Positions 29,740-38,510 of a stretch of DNA of 64,000 bases are shown here, piece by piece. Under the pieces are notes generated by a model, which saw only the letters and a list, made by a program, of their open reading frames with translations, was not told the origin of the DNA and searched no databases. A program made the translations under genes and the position numbers. Source of the DNA: FEB-7 sp963698265 (GTDB lineage: Bacteria > Pseudomonadota > Gammaproteobacteria > Burkholderiales > Usitatibacteraceae). Location: positions 1 to 64,000 of the forward strand of contig CAVOQC010000005.1 in assembly GCA_963698265.1 (NCBI GenBank). Reading direction: 5' to 3'. The first letter of the stretch is position 1; the number at the start of each line of letters is the position of its first letter.

Positions 29740-30732
29740 TCAGGATCCGAGTCCCGAGCGAGCGCCGGCTTCGTCGAGCCGGTCGAGGAGCTTCGCCAGG
29801 GGGGCGAGATCAGCGTAACGCGAGCAGGCGTGACGGACATAGGTCAAGAACCGCGGCGCATCGTCGAGATAGCCGGGTTTGCCGTCGCGGTAGTGGATGC
29901 GGGCGAAGATTCCCAGCACCTTGAGGTGGCGTTGCAGCCCCATCCATTCGACGTCGCGCCAGAACTCCGCGAAATCAGCACGCACGGGCAGGCCGCGCTT
30001 CCTCGCGGCTTCCCAGTAGCGGATCGTCCCGTCGAGAACGCGCTCCTCGTCCCAACTCACGAACGCGTCGCGCCAGAGCGAGGCGATGTCGTAGCTGATC
30101 GGGCCGTGCACCGCGTCCTGGAAATCCAGCACGCCGGGGTTGGGGTCCGACACCATGAGGTTCCTCGGCATGAAGTCGCGGTGCACGAACACGCGGGGCT
30201 CGGCGAGGTTCGACGCGAGGATGCGCCGGAACACGAGCTCCAGGTCCTCGCGAAAGGCGGCGTCGGGCGACACGCCGAGATGGCGCTCCACGTACCACTC
30301 GGGGAAGAGCATAAGCTCGCGGCGCAGCAGCGATTCGTCGTAGGGCGGCAGCTCCCCTTCGCGGCTCGCGCATTGCCAGTCGAGGAGCGCGCCGGTCGCC
30401 TCATGGAACAGCCGCGCCTCGTTCGCGCCGTCGAAGGCCTGCAGGTAAGTCTGCCGGCCGAGGTCGGTCAACAGGAGAAAACCCTGCGGAAGGGCCTGCG
30501 CGACGATCTCCGGCACGTGCACGCCCGCCGCGCGCATGAGGGCCGCGACCTTCACGAAGGGACGGCAGTCCTCGCGTTCCGGGGGCGCATCCATGGCGAC
30601 CCACGTTCGGCCCTCGGAGAAGACGCGGAAGTAACGGCGAAAGCTCGCGTCCGCGCTGGCCGGTTCGCGGGTGAACGCGCGACCGCCGAGGGCGTCGCGT
30701 AGCCAGGCGTCGAGCGCCTCGAGGCGGTCCAT
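29740..30732 (-). CDS. amgK: N-acetylmuramate/N-acetylglucosamine anomeric kinase
   Basis: Phosphorylates MurNAc at C1 for salvage to UDP-MurNAc. The 330-residue product has the aminoglycoside-phosphotransferase fold: VFVHRDFMPRNLMV (catalytic Asp loop) and VLDFQDAVHGPISYDIASL (metal-binding DFQDA). I start at the ATG at 30732 (MDRLEALDAWL); the upstream in-frame stretch overlaps lptD in antisense and has no similarity. It pairs with murU and is divergent from lptD, the same arrangement as in Pseudomonas and other betaproteobacteria. Confidence 0.93.
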   Translation of the reverse strand: MDRLEALDAWLRDALGGRAFTREPASADASFRRYFRVFSEGRTWVAMDAPPEREDCRPFVKVAALMRAAGVHVPEIVAQALPQGFLLLTDLGRQTYLQAFDGANEARLFHEATGALLDWQCASREGELPPYDESLLRRELMLFPEWYVERHLGVSPDAAFREDLELVFRRILASNLAEPRVFVHRDFMPRNLMVSDPNPGVLDFQDAVHGPISYDIASLWRDAFVSWDEERVLDGTIRYWEAARKRGLPVRADFAEFWRDVEWMGLQRHLKVLGIFARIHYRDGKPGYLDDAPRFLTYVRHACSRYADLAPLAKLLDRLDEAGARSGLGS

Positions 30733-30805
30733 GGGGAGTGAAGGCGGTGCGGCTTTCGCGTGTATTCTTGCCGATTCTAGCATCGCGTCCGTGCACTCCC
30801 GACTG

Positions 30806-33010
30806 ATGGTCCGCCACTCCCTCACGCTCATCCTCGCCTGCGCCTGCGCCCTGCCGGCGCTCGCCGACGAAGGCGTGCCCCTGCGGCTGGACCGCAGGCT
30901 CGCTCCTCCGCCGCCCCGGGTCGAGCACGACGCGGTGCGTTTCCTCTCGGCCGAGCGCATCACCGGCGACGAGACGAAGACCTTCACCGCCACGGGAAAC
31001 GTGTCGCTTCGCCAGCGCGGCGCCTCCATCGCCGCCGACCGCCTGCAGTACTCGCTGGAGACCGATGTCGCCGTGGCCACCGGGAACGTGCGCCTCGAGC
31101 GCTCCGGCGACACCGCCACGGGCCCGCGTCTCGTCTATCGCATCAACGACGGGACCGGCGAGATGGACAAGCCGGTCTTCGAGATCCCGAATCGCGAGGA
31201 CCGGCGCGGCGCCTCCCGGGGCAGCGCCGAGCGCGCCGTCCTGGAGGGCGAGGACAGGAGCCGGCTGTTGCACGCCGAGTACACGACCTGCCCCGTGCCC
31301 CGCGACGACTGGACGCTCAAGGTGAGCGAGCTGGAAATCGACGGCAAGCGCCAGGTCGGCACCGCCTGGAATTCCACCGTCTGGTTCCTCGGCGTGCCCA
31401 TCCTCTACTCGCCCTGGCTCTCCTTTCCCCTGAACAACGCGAGGAAAACCGGGCTTCTGCCGCCAACGCTCGGCTCGTCCGGCCGCGGCGGCTTCGAGTT
31501 CGCCCAGCCGTGGTACTGGAACATCGCGGAGAACCAGGACGCGACCATCACGCCGAAGCTCTTCTCCAAGCGCGGGTTGCAGCTCGGCGGCGAGTACCGG
31601 TACCTCCGGCCGGCGTACTCGGGGGAAGCGCAGGTCGAGTTCCTGCCCAACGACGCCATCGCGGATCGCGACCGCTACCTCCTCGCCTTCAGACACGCGC
31701 AGAGCCTTCCGCGCGGCTGGGCGCTCGCACTGAATGCGCAGCGGGTCTCCGATGACAATTACTTCCGCGACCTGTCGACCCGGGTTGCCGCGACCTCGCA
31801 GACCAACCTCCCCCGCGACGCGATCCTCGCCTACGGAGACGACACCTGGAACCTGTCGGCCCGCGCGGTCGCCTACCAGACCCTCCAGGATCCCACTGCG
31901 GCCGTGGCCGCCGCGGAGCCCTACCGCCAGGTGCCGCAGCTCGTGGCCTCGGGACTCAAGCAGGACGTGTTCGGGCTCGACTGGCTGGTCTCCGGCGAGC
32001 TGACCAACTACCGCCACCCCACTCTCGTGAACGGGCAGCGCTTCATCGCCTACCCGCAGGTCTCGTGGCCGTTTCGTCGCGCCTGGGGCTACGTGAACCC
32101 GAAGGCGGGATTCCACTTCACCCGCTACCACCTCTCGGGCAACGACGAGGGAGTCTCGGACGCCAGCCGCAGCGTTCCGCTCGCGAGCGTGGACGCCGGC
32201 CTCTACTTCGACCGGCAGTGGGACTTCGGCGGCGGGCGCTACCAGCAGACGCTCGAGCCGCGGCTCTTCTACCTGCGCGTGCCGTTCCGGGACCAGTCGC
32301 ACCTCCCGAACTTCTCCACGGCCGAGGTGGATTTCGGCGCCAACTCCCTCTTTCGAGAGAACCGCTTCATCGGCGGCGACCGGATCGGAGACGCGAACCA
32401 GGCGACCGTGGCCATTACCAGCCGGCTCGTGGAGTCCGACACGGGCCTGGAGCGGCTGAAGGCCACGCTCGGCCAGATCTACTACCTCGACCCGCAGCGC
32501 GTCTCGCTCGGGAGCGCGCCGCGGGAAGGCAACCGGTCGAACCTCGTGGCGCTCGTCTCGGGTCAGGCCACGCCGTCGTTCTCGATCGACGGAGGCCTCG
32601 AATACGACGTGAATGGCGGCCGCGCGCGCCGCCTCGATGTTGCGGCACGCTACAGCCCGCGCCCCGGGAGCCTCGTGAACGCCGCCTACCGCTTCACGCG
32701 CGACCAGATCCGGCAGGTGGACATTTCCGCCCAGTGGCCGGTGAGCGCCTCCCTGTCCGTCGTCGGACGCTGGAACTGGAGCCTGGACGACAGGAAGCTC
32801 GTCGAAGGGCTCGCGGGCTTCGAATATAATGCGGGCTGCTGGGAGATCCGCGCGGTCGCGCACCGGTTCATCACCGCCACGCAGCAGGTCTCGACTTCCT
32901 TCCAGATCCAGCTCGAACTCTCGGGACTGTCGCGGATCGGCATCAACCCGCTCGAGACCCTCAGACAGAACATTTCCGGCTATCGCCGGTCGGACGAGAT
33001 TCCCAGATGA
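30806..33010 (+). CDS. lptD: LPS-assembly protein LptD
   Basis: Outer-membrane translocon (with LptE) that inserts LPS into the outer leaflet. The 734-residue precursor has a signal peptide (MVRHSLTLILACACALPALA), an N-terminal OstA/LptA-like jellyroll domain (about 40-190, with TGNVSLRQRG and ATGNVRLERSG), and a large C-terminal beta-barrel. A GTG at 30791 is an alternative start. A -10 like TAGCAT box lies near 30776. Its stop overlaps the surA start by four bases. Essential in most Gram-negative bacteria. Confidence 0.96.
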   Translation: MVRHSLTLILACACALPALADEGVPLRLDRRLAPPPPRVEHDAVRFLSAERITGDETKTFTATGNVSLRQRGASIAADRLQYSLETDVAVATGNVRLERSGDTATGPRLVYRINDGTGEMDKPVFEIPNREDRRGASRGSAERAVLEGEDRSRLLHAEYTTCPVPRDDWTLKVSELEIDGKRQVGTAWNSTVWFLGVPILYSPWLSFPLNNARKTGLLPPTLGSSGRGGFEFAQPWYWNIAENQDATITPKLFSKRGLQLGGEYRYLRPAYSGEAQVEFLPNDAIADRDRYLLAFRHAQSLPRGWALALNAQRVSDDNYFRDLSTRVAATSQTNLPRDAILAYGDDTWNLSARAVAYQTLQDPTAAVAAAEPYRQVPQLVASGLKQDVFGLDWLVSGELTNYRHPTLVNGQRFIAYPQVSWPFRRAWGYVNPKAGFHFTRYHLSGNDEGVSDASRSVPLASVDAGLYFDRQWDFGGGRYQQTLEPRLFYLRVPFRDQSHLPNFSTAEVDFGANSLFRENRFIGGDRIGDANQATVAITSRLVESDTGLERLKATLGQIYYLDPQRVSLGSAPREGNRSNLVALVSGQATPSFSIDGGLEYDVNGGRARRLDVAARYSPRPGSLVNAAYRFTRDQIRQVDISAQWPVSASLSVVGRWNWSLDDRKLVEGLAGFEYNAGCWEIRAVAHRFITATQQVSTSFQIQLELSGLSRIGINPLETLRQNISGYRRSDEIPR

Positions 33011-34356
33011 AGACCATGCAACCCTTTCTTCGACCCGCCGCCCTGCTCGCCGCGTTGGCCGCCTCGGCGGTGCTCGCCCAGCAAGCCCCCGCTTCGCGCC
33101 TGGACACGCGCTTGCCTCCCGGCGGCAGGAACGTGGTCACGGTGGACCGCATCGTGGCCGTCGTGAATGACGAGGTCATCACCCAGAACGAGCTCGCCGA
33201 GCGCACGCGCCTCGTGCTGGCCCAGCTCCAGCGCGCCGGCGGGCAGTTGCCTGCGCCGGAGGCGCTCCAGGCCCAGGTCCTCGAGCGGATGATCAACGAC
33301 CTGGTCCAGGTCCAGCTCGCCAAGGAGACGGGCGTGAAGGTCGACGACGGGACCCTCGAGAAGACCATCCAGCGCATCGCCGACGACAACAACCTGTCCA
33401 TGACGGGCTTTCGCCAGGCGCTCGAGCGAGACGGCGTCCGCTATTCCCGTTTCCGCGACGACATGCGAAACGAGCTGGTCCTCTCGCGCCTTCGCGAGCG
33501 CGAGGTGGAGAACCAGATCGTGGTCACCGACGCGGAGATCGAGACGGAGCTTGCGCGCGTCGGCAAGGAGCGCGGAGGCGACACCGAGTACCGCCTGCAG
33601 CACATCCTGGTGATGGTGCCGCAGCAGGCCACGCCCGAGCAGATCGACATCCGCCGGCGCCGCGCGATGCAGGCCCTTTCCGAACTGCGCAAGGGAGCGT
33701 CGTTCGCCGAGATCTCGGCCACCTTCTCCGACGCCTCCGACGCGCTCCAGGGCGGCGATCTCGGCTGGCGCGCGGCGGGACGGCTTCCCACGCTCTTCCT
33801 GGACTCCCTGGAGAAATCCCAGCCCGGCGACGTGAGCGACATCCTGAGAAGTCCCAACGGGTTCCATATCGTGAAGCTCCTCGAGAAGCGCGGAAAGGAC
33901 AAGGCTGCCTCCGTCACCCAGGCCCATGCGCGCCACATCCTCATCCGGACGAAGGAAGGAACGAGCGACTCCGACGCCCGCGAGCGCCTCGTCCGGCTGC
34001 GCGAGCGGATCGCCGCGGGAGGCGATTTCGCCGAACTCGCGCGCGTGCATTCCGAAGACGGCACCGCCGCCAAGGGCGGCGACCTTGGCTGGATCTCGCC
34101 CGGCGAGACCGTCCCCGAGTTCGAGCGCGCCATGAACGGCCTGCGCGACGGCGAACTGAGCCTGCCCGTGCAGACGCCGTTCGGCTGGCACATCCTGCAG
34201 GTCCTGGAGCGCCGCACGGAGGAGATGAGCGAGGAGCGCAAGAAGCTCGTCGCCCGCCAGACCGTGCGCGCCCGCAAGGCGGACGAGGCCTACCAGGACT
34301 GGCTTCGCCAGACCCGCGACCGCGCCTTCGTCGAGAACCGCCTCGGCGAGACCTGA
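33007..34356 (+). CDS. surA: Periplasmic chaperone SurA (peptidyl-prolyl isomerase)
   Basis: Escorts unfolded outer-membrane proteins to the BAM complex. The 449-residue precursor has a signal peptide (cleaved after SAVLA), a chaperone N-domain (about 45-175, VDRIVAVVNDEVITQNEL), two parvulin PPIase domains (about 190-295 with LQHILVMVP, and about 305-410 with ARHILIRTK) and a short C-terminal helix. The ATG overlaps the lptD stop (ATGA). The chaperone is thus made with its key substrate LptD. Confidence 0.96.
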   Translation: MKTMQPFLRPAALLAALAASAVLAQQAPASRLDTRLPPGGRNVVTVDRIVAVVNDEVITQNELAERTRLVLAQLQRAGGQLPAPEALQAQVLERMINDLVQVQLAKETGVKVDDGTLEKTIQRIADDNNLSMTGFRQALERDGVRYSRFRDDMRNELVLSRLREREVENQIVVTDAEIETELARVGKERGGDTEYRLQHILVMVPQQATPEQIDIRRRRAMQALSELRKGASFAEISATFSDASDALQGGDLGWRAAGRLPTLFLDSLEKSQPGDVSDILRSPNGFHIVKLLEKRGKDKAASVTQAHARHILIRTKEGTSDSDARERLVRLRERIAAGGDFAELARVHSEDGTAAKGGDLGWISPGETVPEFERAMNGLRDGELSLPVQTPFGWHILQVLERRTEEMSEERKKLVARQTVRARKADEAYQDWLRQTRDRAFVENRLGET

Positions 34357-34384
34357 GGCCGGCGCCGCGGCGCCCGGGAAGCCC

Positions 34385-35359
34385 TTGGACACCACGCCCC
34401 GCATCGCCGTCACGGCGGGCGAACCCGCCGGCATAGGTCCCGATCTCTGCGCGATCGTCGCGGCGAAGCACTTCCCCGCGAAGCTCGTCTTCCTCGGCGA
34501 TCGCGGGGTCCTCGCCGAGCGCGCCCGGCGGCGCAAGCTCCCCTTCGACCTGCCCGCGTACGCTCCCGGCTCGATGGCGCCCGCCTCGGTGCTGCACCTG
34601 CCCGCGCCCGCTCCCGTGACCGCGGGGCGTCTCGATGCCGCCAACGGCCGCCACGTCCTTTCGCTCCTCGACCGCGCGATCGACGGATGCCTCGCGGGCG
34701 AATTCGCGGCGATGGTCACGGCGCCGGTGCAGAAGTCCACGATCAACGAGGCGGGCGTGGCGTTCACCGGCCATACCGAGTACCTCGCCGGGCGCACGGC
34801 AACGCCGGACGTGGTGATGATGCTCGTCGGCGGCGGGCTTCGCGTGGCACTTGCCACGATCCACCTGCCGCTCGCGGCGGTACCCGGCGCGATAACCCGC
34901 GAAGGGCTCGCGGAAACCCTGCGCATCGTGGACCGCGACCTGCGGGGCCGCTTCGGCATCTCCCGTCCGCGCATCCTCGTGGCGGGGCTCAACCCCCACG
35001 CCGGCGAATCGGGCTACCTGGGGCGCGAGGAGATCGACGTCATCGCCCCGACGCTCGAGGCGCTTCGCGGCGAGGGGCTGGCGATCGAGGGTCCGCTTCC
35101 GGCCGACACGCTTTTCACGGGTCCGGTCCTCGCCCGCGCCGATGCGGTGGTGGCGATGTACCACGACCAGGGCCTGCCGGTCCTGAAGCACGCGTCCTTC
35201 GGCCATGCGGTGAACGTGACGCTCGGCCTGCCGGTGATCCGGACGTCCGTCGACCACGGCACGGCGCTCGACCTCGCTGGCGTTGGGGCGGTGGACAGCG
35301 GCAGCCTCGAGGCCGCCATCGCGCTCGCCATCGACCTCGCGCGGCGCGCGCGCTCCTAG
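34385..35359 (+). CDS. pdxA: 4-hydroxythreonine-4-phosphate dehydrogenase
   Basis: NAD-dependent dehydrogenase of the DXP-dependent vitamin B6 pathway; its product condenses with deoxyxylulose phosphate via PdxJ. The 324-residue protein has the three metal-binding histidines in GHTEYLAG, GLNPHAGESG and MYHDQGLP, and the start segment RIAVTAGEPAGIGPDL. Translation appears to start at TTG 34385, 28 bases after surA; no ATG is available upstream in frame. Order lptD-surA-pdxA-rsmA is conserved in proteobacteria. Confidence 0.95.
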   Translation: MDTTPRIAVTAGEPAGIGPDLCAIVAAKHFPAKLVFLGDRGVLAERARRRKLPFDLPAYAPGSMAPASVLHLPAPAPVTAGRLDAANGRHVLSLLDRAIDGCLAGEFAAMVTAPVQKSTINEAGVAFTGHTEYLAGRTATPDVVMMLVGGGLRVALATIHLPLAAVPGAITREGLAETLRIVDRDLRGRFGISRPRILVAGLNPHAGESGYLGREEIDVIAPTLEALRGEGLAIEGPLPADTLFTGPVLARADAVVAMYHDQGLPVLKHASFGHAVNVTLGLPVIRTSVDHGTALDLAGVGAVDSGSLEAAIALAIDLARRARS

Positions 35360-35367
35360 GCGCCCGG

Positions 35368-36138
35368 ATGCTGCCGAGACCCAAGAAGCGGCTCGGCCAG
35401 CACTTCCTGACCGACCGCCACTACCTCGATCGCATCGTCGCCGAGATCGCGCCGGCCCCGGGCGACGCCATGCTCGAGATCGGCCCGGGGCCCGGTGCGC
35501 TCACCGAGCGGCTGGCAAAGGTCGTGCGGCCGCTGCACGTCGTCGAGATCGACCGCGACCTCGCCGCGACGCTGCGGGGCCGGTTCGAGCCCGACTGCGT
35601 CGTCGTGCACGAGGCGGACGCCCTCGATTTCGACCTCGCCGGGTTGCCTGCCGACCTTCGCGTGGTCGGCAATCTCCCGTACAACGTCTCGACGCCGCTC
35701 CTCTTCCACGTCGCGGCCTTCGCGCCGCGCATCCGCGACTGCGTCTTCATGCTGCAGCGCGAAGTGGTGGAGCGCATGGCGGCCGCGCCGGGGACGCCGA
35801 GCTACGGGCGCCTCACGGTGATGCTGCAGTACCGCTTCGCCATCTCGCTCGCGTTTCGCGTCCCGCCGGGCGCCTTCACCCCGCCTCCGAAGGTCGATTC
35901 GGCGGTCGTGCGCATGCAGCCGCTCGGCGAATGCCGTCTCGTCGCCCGCGACGAGGTCCTCTTCGCGCGCGTCGTGATGGCGGCTTTCACGCAGCGCCGC
36001 AAGACGCTGCGCAATGCGCTGCGCACCCTTGCCGGCGAGGCAGTCTTCGCCCGGGCGGGCGTTGACCCGGGGCTGCGCGGGGAAGTGCTGTCGGTCGCGC
36101 AGTTCGTCGCACTCGCCGATGCGGCAGCCGCCGCCTAG
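35368..36138 (+). CDS. rsmA: 16S rRNA (adenine1518-N6/adenine1519-N6)-dimethyltransferase
   Basis: Dimethylates A1518 and A1519 of the 16S 3' helix late in small-subunit maturation (KsgA). The 256-residue product has the SAM motif LEIGPGPGALTERL and the catalytic NLPYNVSTP (N6-adenine NLPY type). The start RPKKRLGQHFLTD is characteristic and sets the ATG at 35368, 8 bases after pdxA. Its last four bases overlap the end of gloA on the other strand. Confidence 0.96.
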   Translation: MLPRPKKRLGQHFLTDRHYLDRIVAEIAPAPGDAMLEIGPGPGALTERLAKVVRPLHVVEIDRDLAATLRGRFEPDCVVVHEADALDFDLAGLPADLRVVGNLPYNVSTPLLFHVAAFAPRIRDCVFMLQREVVERMAAAPGTPSYGRLTVMLQYRFAISLAFRVPPGAFTPPPKVDSAVVRMQPLGECRLVARDEVLFARVVMAAFTQRRKTLRNALRTLAGEAVFARAGVDPGLRGEVLSVAQFVALADAAAAA

Positions 36139-36518
36139 CTCCTCTGGATGAACTCGATCTTGTAGCCGTCCGGGTCCTCGACGAAGGCGATGACGCTGCC
36201 GCCGAACTTCATCGGGCCGGGTTCGCGCGTGACCTTCCCACCAAGCTTCTTCACGCCCTCGCAGGCCTGGTACGCATCGGGCACCGCGATGGCGACGTGC
36301 CCGAAGGCAGTGCCATGGTCGTAGGACTTCGTCTCCCAGTTGTGGGTGAGCTCGATCACCGCGCCCTCGGATTCCTCGCCGTAGCCCACGAAGGCGAGGG
36401 TGAACTTGCCGTCGGGAAAATCCTTGCGGCGCAGGATCTTCATGCCCAGGACCTCGGTATAGAAGCGCAGGGAACGGTCGAGGTCGACGACCCGGATCAT
36501 GGTGTGCAGGATGCGCAT
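36135..36518 (-). CDS. gloA: Lactoylglutathione lyase (glyoxalase I)
   Basis: Converts the hemithioacetal of methylglyoxal and glutathione to S-lactoylglutathione; the Ni-type bacterial enzyme. The 127-residue protein has the metal ligands at H5 (RILHTMIRV), Glu about 56 (GAVIELTHNW), His about 74 (TAFGHVAIAV) and Glu near the end (GYKIEFIQ). The overall sequence is close to E. coli-type GloA. It lies 10 bases after the YgjP-like gene on the same strand and is convergent with rsmA. Confidence 0.96.
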   Translation of the reverse strand: MRILHTMIRVVDLDRSLRFYTEVLGMKILRRKDFPDGKFTLAFVGYGEESEGAVIELTHNWETKSYDHGTAFGHVAIAVPDAYQACEGVKKLGGKVTREPGPMKFGGSVIAFVEDPDGYKIEFIQRS

Positions 36519-36528
36519 GGTTTCCTCC

Positions 36529-37257
36529 TCAGAAGGATCGGTGGAGATGGTCGGTGGCCTCGAGTTCCTCGCGAAGCCGCCGGTAGTCCGGGCACATCCG
36601 CCCCACCTCGGCCCAGAACTCGCGCGAGTGGTTCATGTGGCGCAGGTGGGCGAGCTCGTGGCAGACGACATAGTCCACCAGGGCCGGGCGCGCCTTCACG
36701 AGGCGCCACGCGAGGCGCACCTCGCGGCGGCTGTTGCAACTGCCCCAGCGCGATCGGGCCGAGGAGAGGATCACCCGGGGCGGGGCGAGGACCGCAAGGC
36801 GCGAAAAAAAGAAGGCGCGGTGGGCGAGGTGGGCGAGGGCGGTCTTCCGGTACCACGCGACGACCACCTTGCGCACGGCCTCTTCGCCCGGCTCCGGCAC
36901 GGTCACGCGCAGCTGCATGCCGTCGATCACGGCCGGCGCGCGCCGCCCGGTCGCCAGCCGGAGCGTGAGCGACTCGCCGAGGTAGGGAAGGCTCGCGCCG
37001 TCGTCCCAGCTTTGCACCGGCACCTGCCGGCTGCGCCATACCTCGAGCTTGCCGAGGACCCATGCCCGGCTCTCGAGCAGCATCTTCTCGATGCGCGCGA
37101 CCGGAACCGACAGGGGCGCGCTCACGGTGAGGCCCGCTTCGTCGACCTTGAGCCCCACGCCCCTGCGCCCGCGGCGACGGACGAGCAGGTAGTCGAGCGG
37201 CTCGCCCGCGATCAGCAGCGAGCGCGGCTCCCGGGCGACCTCCTCACGCGCCGGCAT
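36529..37257 (-). CDS. YgjP-like zinc metallopeptidase (M48/DUF45 family)
   Basis: Predicted cytoplasmic zinc protease of 242 residues. The C-terminal third has the zincin motif VCHELAHLRHMNHSREFW (HExxH with a following His as in WLM/SprT-like domains). N-terminal half has the usual YgjP beta-rich segment (RRGRRGVGLKVDEAGLTVSAP) and the conserved SSARSRWGSCN. The biological substrate is unknown. Its start overlaps the end of plsC by 14 bases, so both are in one operon (plsC upstream). Confidence 0.88.
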   Translation of the reverse strand: MPAREEVAREPRSLLIAGEPLDYLLVRRRGRRGVGLKVDEAGLTVSAPLSVPVARIEKMLLESRAWVLGKLEVWRSRQVPVQSWDDGASLPYLGESLTLRLATGRRAPAVIDGMQLRVTVPEPGEEAVRKVVVAWYRKTALAHLAHRAFFFSRLAVLAPPRVILSSARSRWGSCNSRREVRLAWRLVKARPALVDYVVCHELAHLRHMNHSREFWAEVGRMCPDYRRLREELEATDHLHRSF

Positions 37258-37969
37258 AACGCTCCGGGTTGAGGCGGCGCATCTCGCCCTCGATCCACTC
37301 CTCGACCTCGCGGTTGACCGACAGCGTGTCGCGTCCGGCGGCCTGGATCACCGGCCCGATCACCACGCGGACGGTCCCGGCCCGCTTGCGGAACGCGTAG
37401 CGGCCCCAGAACTCGCCGGCGTTGTGGGCGATCGGCAGGATCGGCGTTCCCGTGCGCGTCGCGAGCGTGGCTCCCCCGATGCCGTAGCGGCCGCGCTTTC
37501 CCACCGCGACGCGGGTCCCCTCGGGGAAGATGGACACCCACAGGCCCTGGGCGATGCGCCGGGCGCCCTGCTCGACGATCTGTTCCCGTGCCGCCACGCC
37601 GCTCGAGCGGTCGATCGCGATGGAGCGCACCGCCGCCAGTCCCCAGCCCACGAAGGGCAGCCACAGGAGCTCGCGCTTGATGATCCAGCATTGGTACGGG
37701 AACGTCGCCTCGATGTAGAGCGTCTCCCACGCGGACTGGTGCTTGGCCATGATGATCGCGGGCCCGGCCGGCACGTTCTCCCAGCCCTGCACCTCGCAGC
37801 GGATGCCGCAGGACCACTCCACCCATTGGATGAGCCACCGCGCCCACAGGCGCGCGCAATAGAGCGCCGCGCGGTGGCTCGCGATTCCGCAGAGGGGCAC
37901 CAGCACGCCGAACACCGCGGTCACCAGGACCGCGCCGACGAGAAAGAGAGCCGACCGGAGCGCCGTCAT
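37244..37969 (-). CDS. plsC: 1-acyl-sn-glycerol-3-phosphate acyltransferase
   Basis: Makes phosphatidic acid by acylating lysophosphatidate at the inner membrane. The 241-residue product has two N-terminal hydrophobic segments (about 5-30 and 37-55) and the acyltransferase blocks: AKHQSAWET (block I), RSIAIDRS, and FPEGTRVAVGK (block III). In block I the usual HxxxxD is HxxxxE, which also occurs in related betaproteobacterial proteins as far as I recall. The ATG shares one base with the gmhB stop (TAATG). Confidence 0.92.
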   Translation of the reverse strand: MTALRSALFLVGAVLVTAVFGVLVPLCGIASHRAALYCARLWARWLIQWVEWSCGIRCEVQGWENVPAGPAIIMAKHQSAWETLYIEATFPYQCWIIKRELLWLPFVGWGLAAVRSIAIDRSSGVAAREQIVEQGARRIAQGLWVSIFPEGTRVAVGKRGRYGIGGATLATRTGTPILPIAHNAGEFWGRYAFRKRAGTVRVVIGPVIQAAGRDTLSVNREVEEWIEGEMRRLNPERYAGA

Positions 37970-38508
37970 TACGCGGCGGCCACCAGGTGGCGCGAGACTT
38001 CCCCGAGGTCCGCGAAGACGAGCGTCTTGCGCGGCAGTCCGCCGGCCTCATTGGTCTTGCGACCCTTGCCGGTGAGCACCAGGATGGGCTGCGCGCCGAC
38101 CGCCGCCGCCACCTCGAGGTCTCGCATCGCGTCTCCCACGCAGGGCACGCCCTTCAGGTCGGTGTGCATGCGCGCCGCGATCTCCTCGTACATCCCGGTC
38201 TTCGGCTTGCGGCAGCCGCAGTTCTCCGCATCGGTGTGCGGGCAGAAGAAGAGCGCGTCGATCCGGCCTCCCTGGCGGAACACCATCTCCATCATCTTGT
38301 CGTTCATCGCGTTGAAGGTCGCCATGTCGAAGAGCCCGCGGCCGATGCCCGACTGGTTGGTGGCCACCACGATCCGGAACCCGTTCTGGTGCAGCCTCGC
38401 GATCGCCTCGATGGAGCCCGCGATGGGCTGCCACTCGGCCGGCGACTTGATGTAGCGATCGCTGTCCTGGTTGATGACGCCGTCGCGGTCGAGGATGACG
38501 AGCTTCAT
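37969..38508 (-). CDS. gmhB: D-glycero-beta-D-manno-heptose-1,7-bisphosphate 7-phosphatase
   Basis: Dephosphorylates heptose bisphosphate on the way to ADP-heptose for the LPS inner core. The 179-residue HAD protein has motif I ILDRDGVINQD, the Ser/Thr motif VATNQSGIGRGL, and the zinc loop CPHTDAENCGC (C-x-H-x6-C-x-C) that distinguishes GmhB. I start at the ATG at 38508; the longer upstream frame is a shadow of glyS. It lies 2 bases after glyS, as in many betaproteobacteria (glyQ-glyS-gmhB-plsC). Confidence 0.95.
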   Translation of the reverse strand: MKLVILDRDGVINQDSDRYIKSPAEWQPIAGSIEAIARLHQNGFRIVVATNQSGIGRGLFDMATFNAMNDKMMEMVFRQGGRIDALFFCPHTDAENCGCRKPKTGMYEEIAARMHTDLKGVPCVGDAMRDLEVAAAVGAQPILVLTGKGRKTNEAGGLPRKTLVFADLGEVSRHLVAAA

Positions 38509-38510
38509 CG

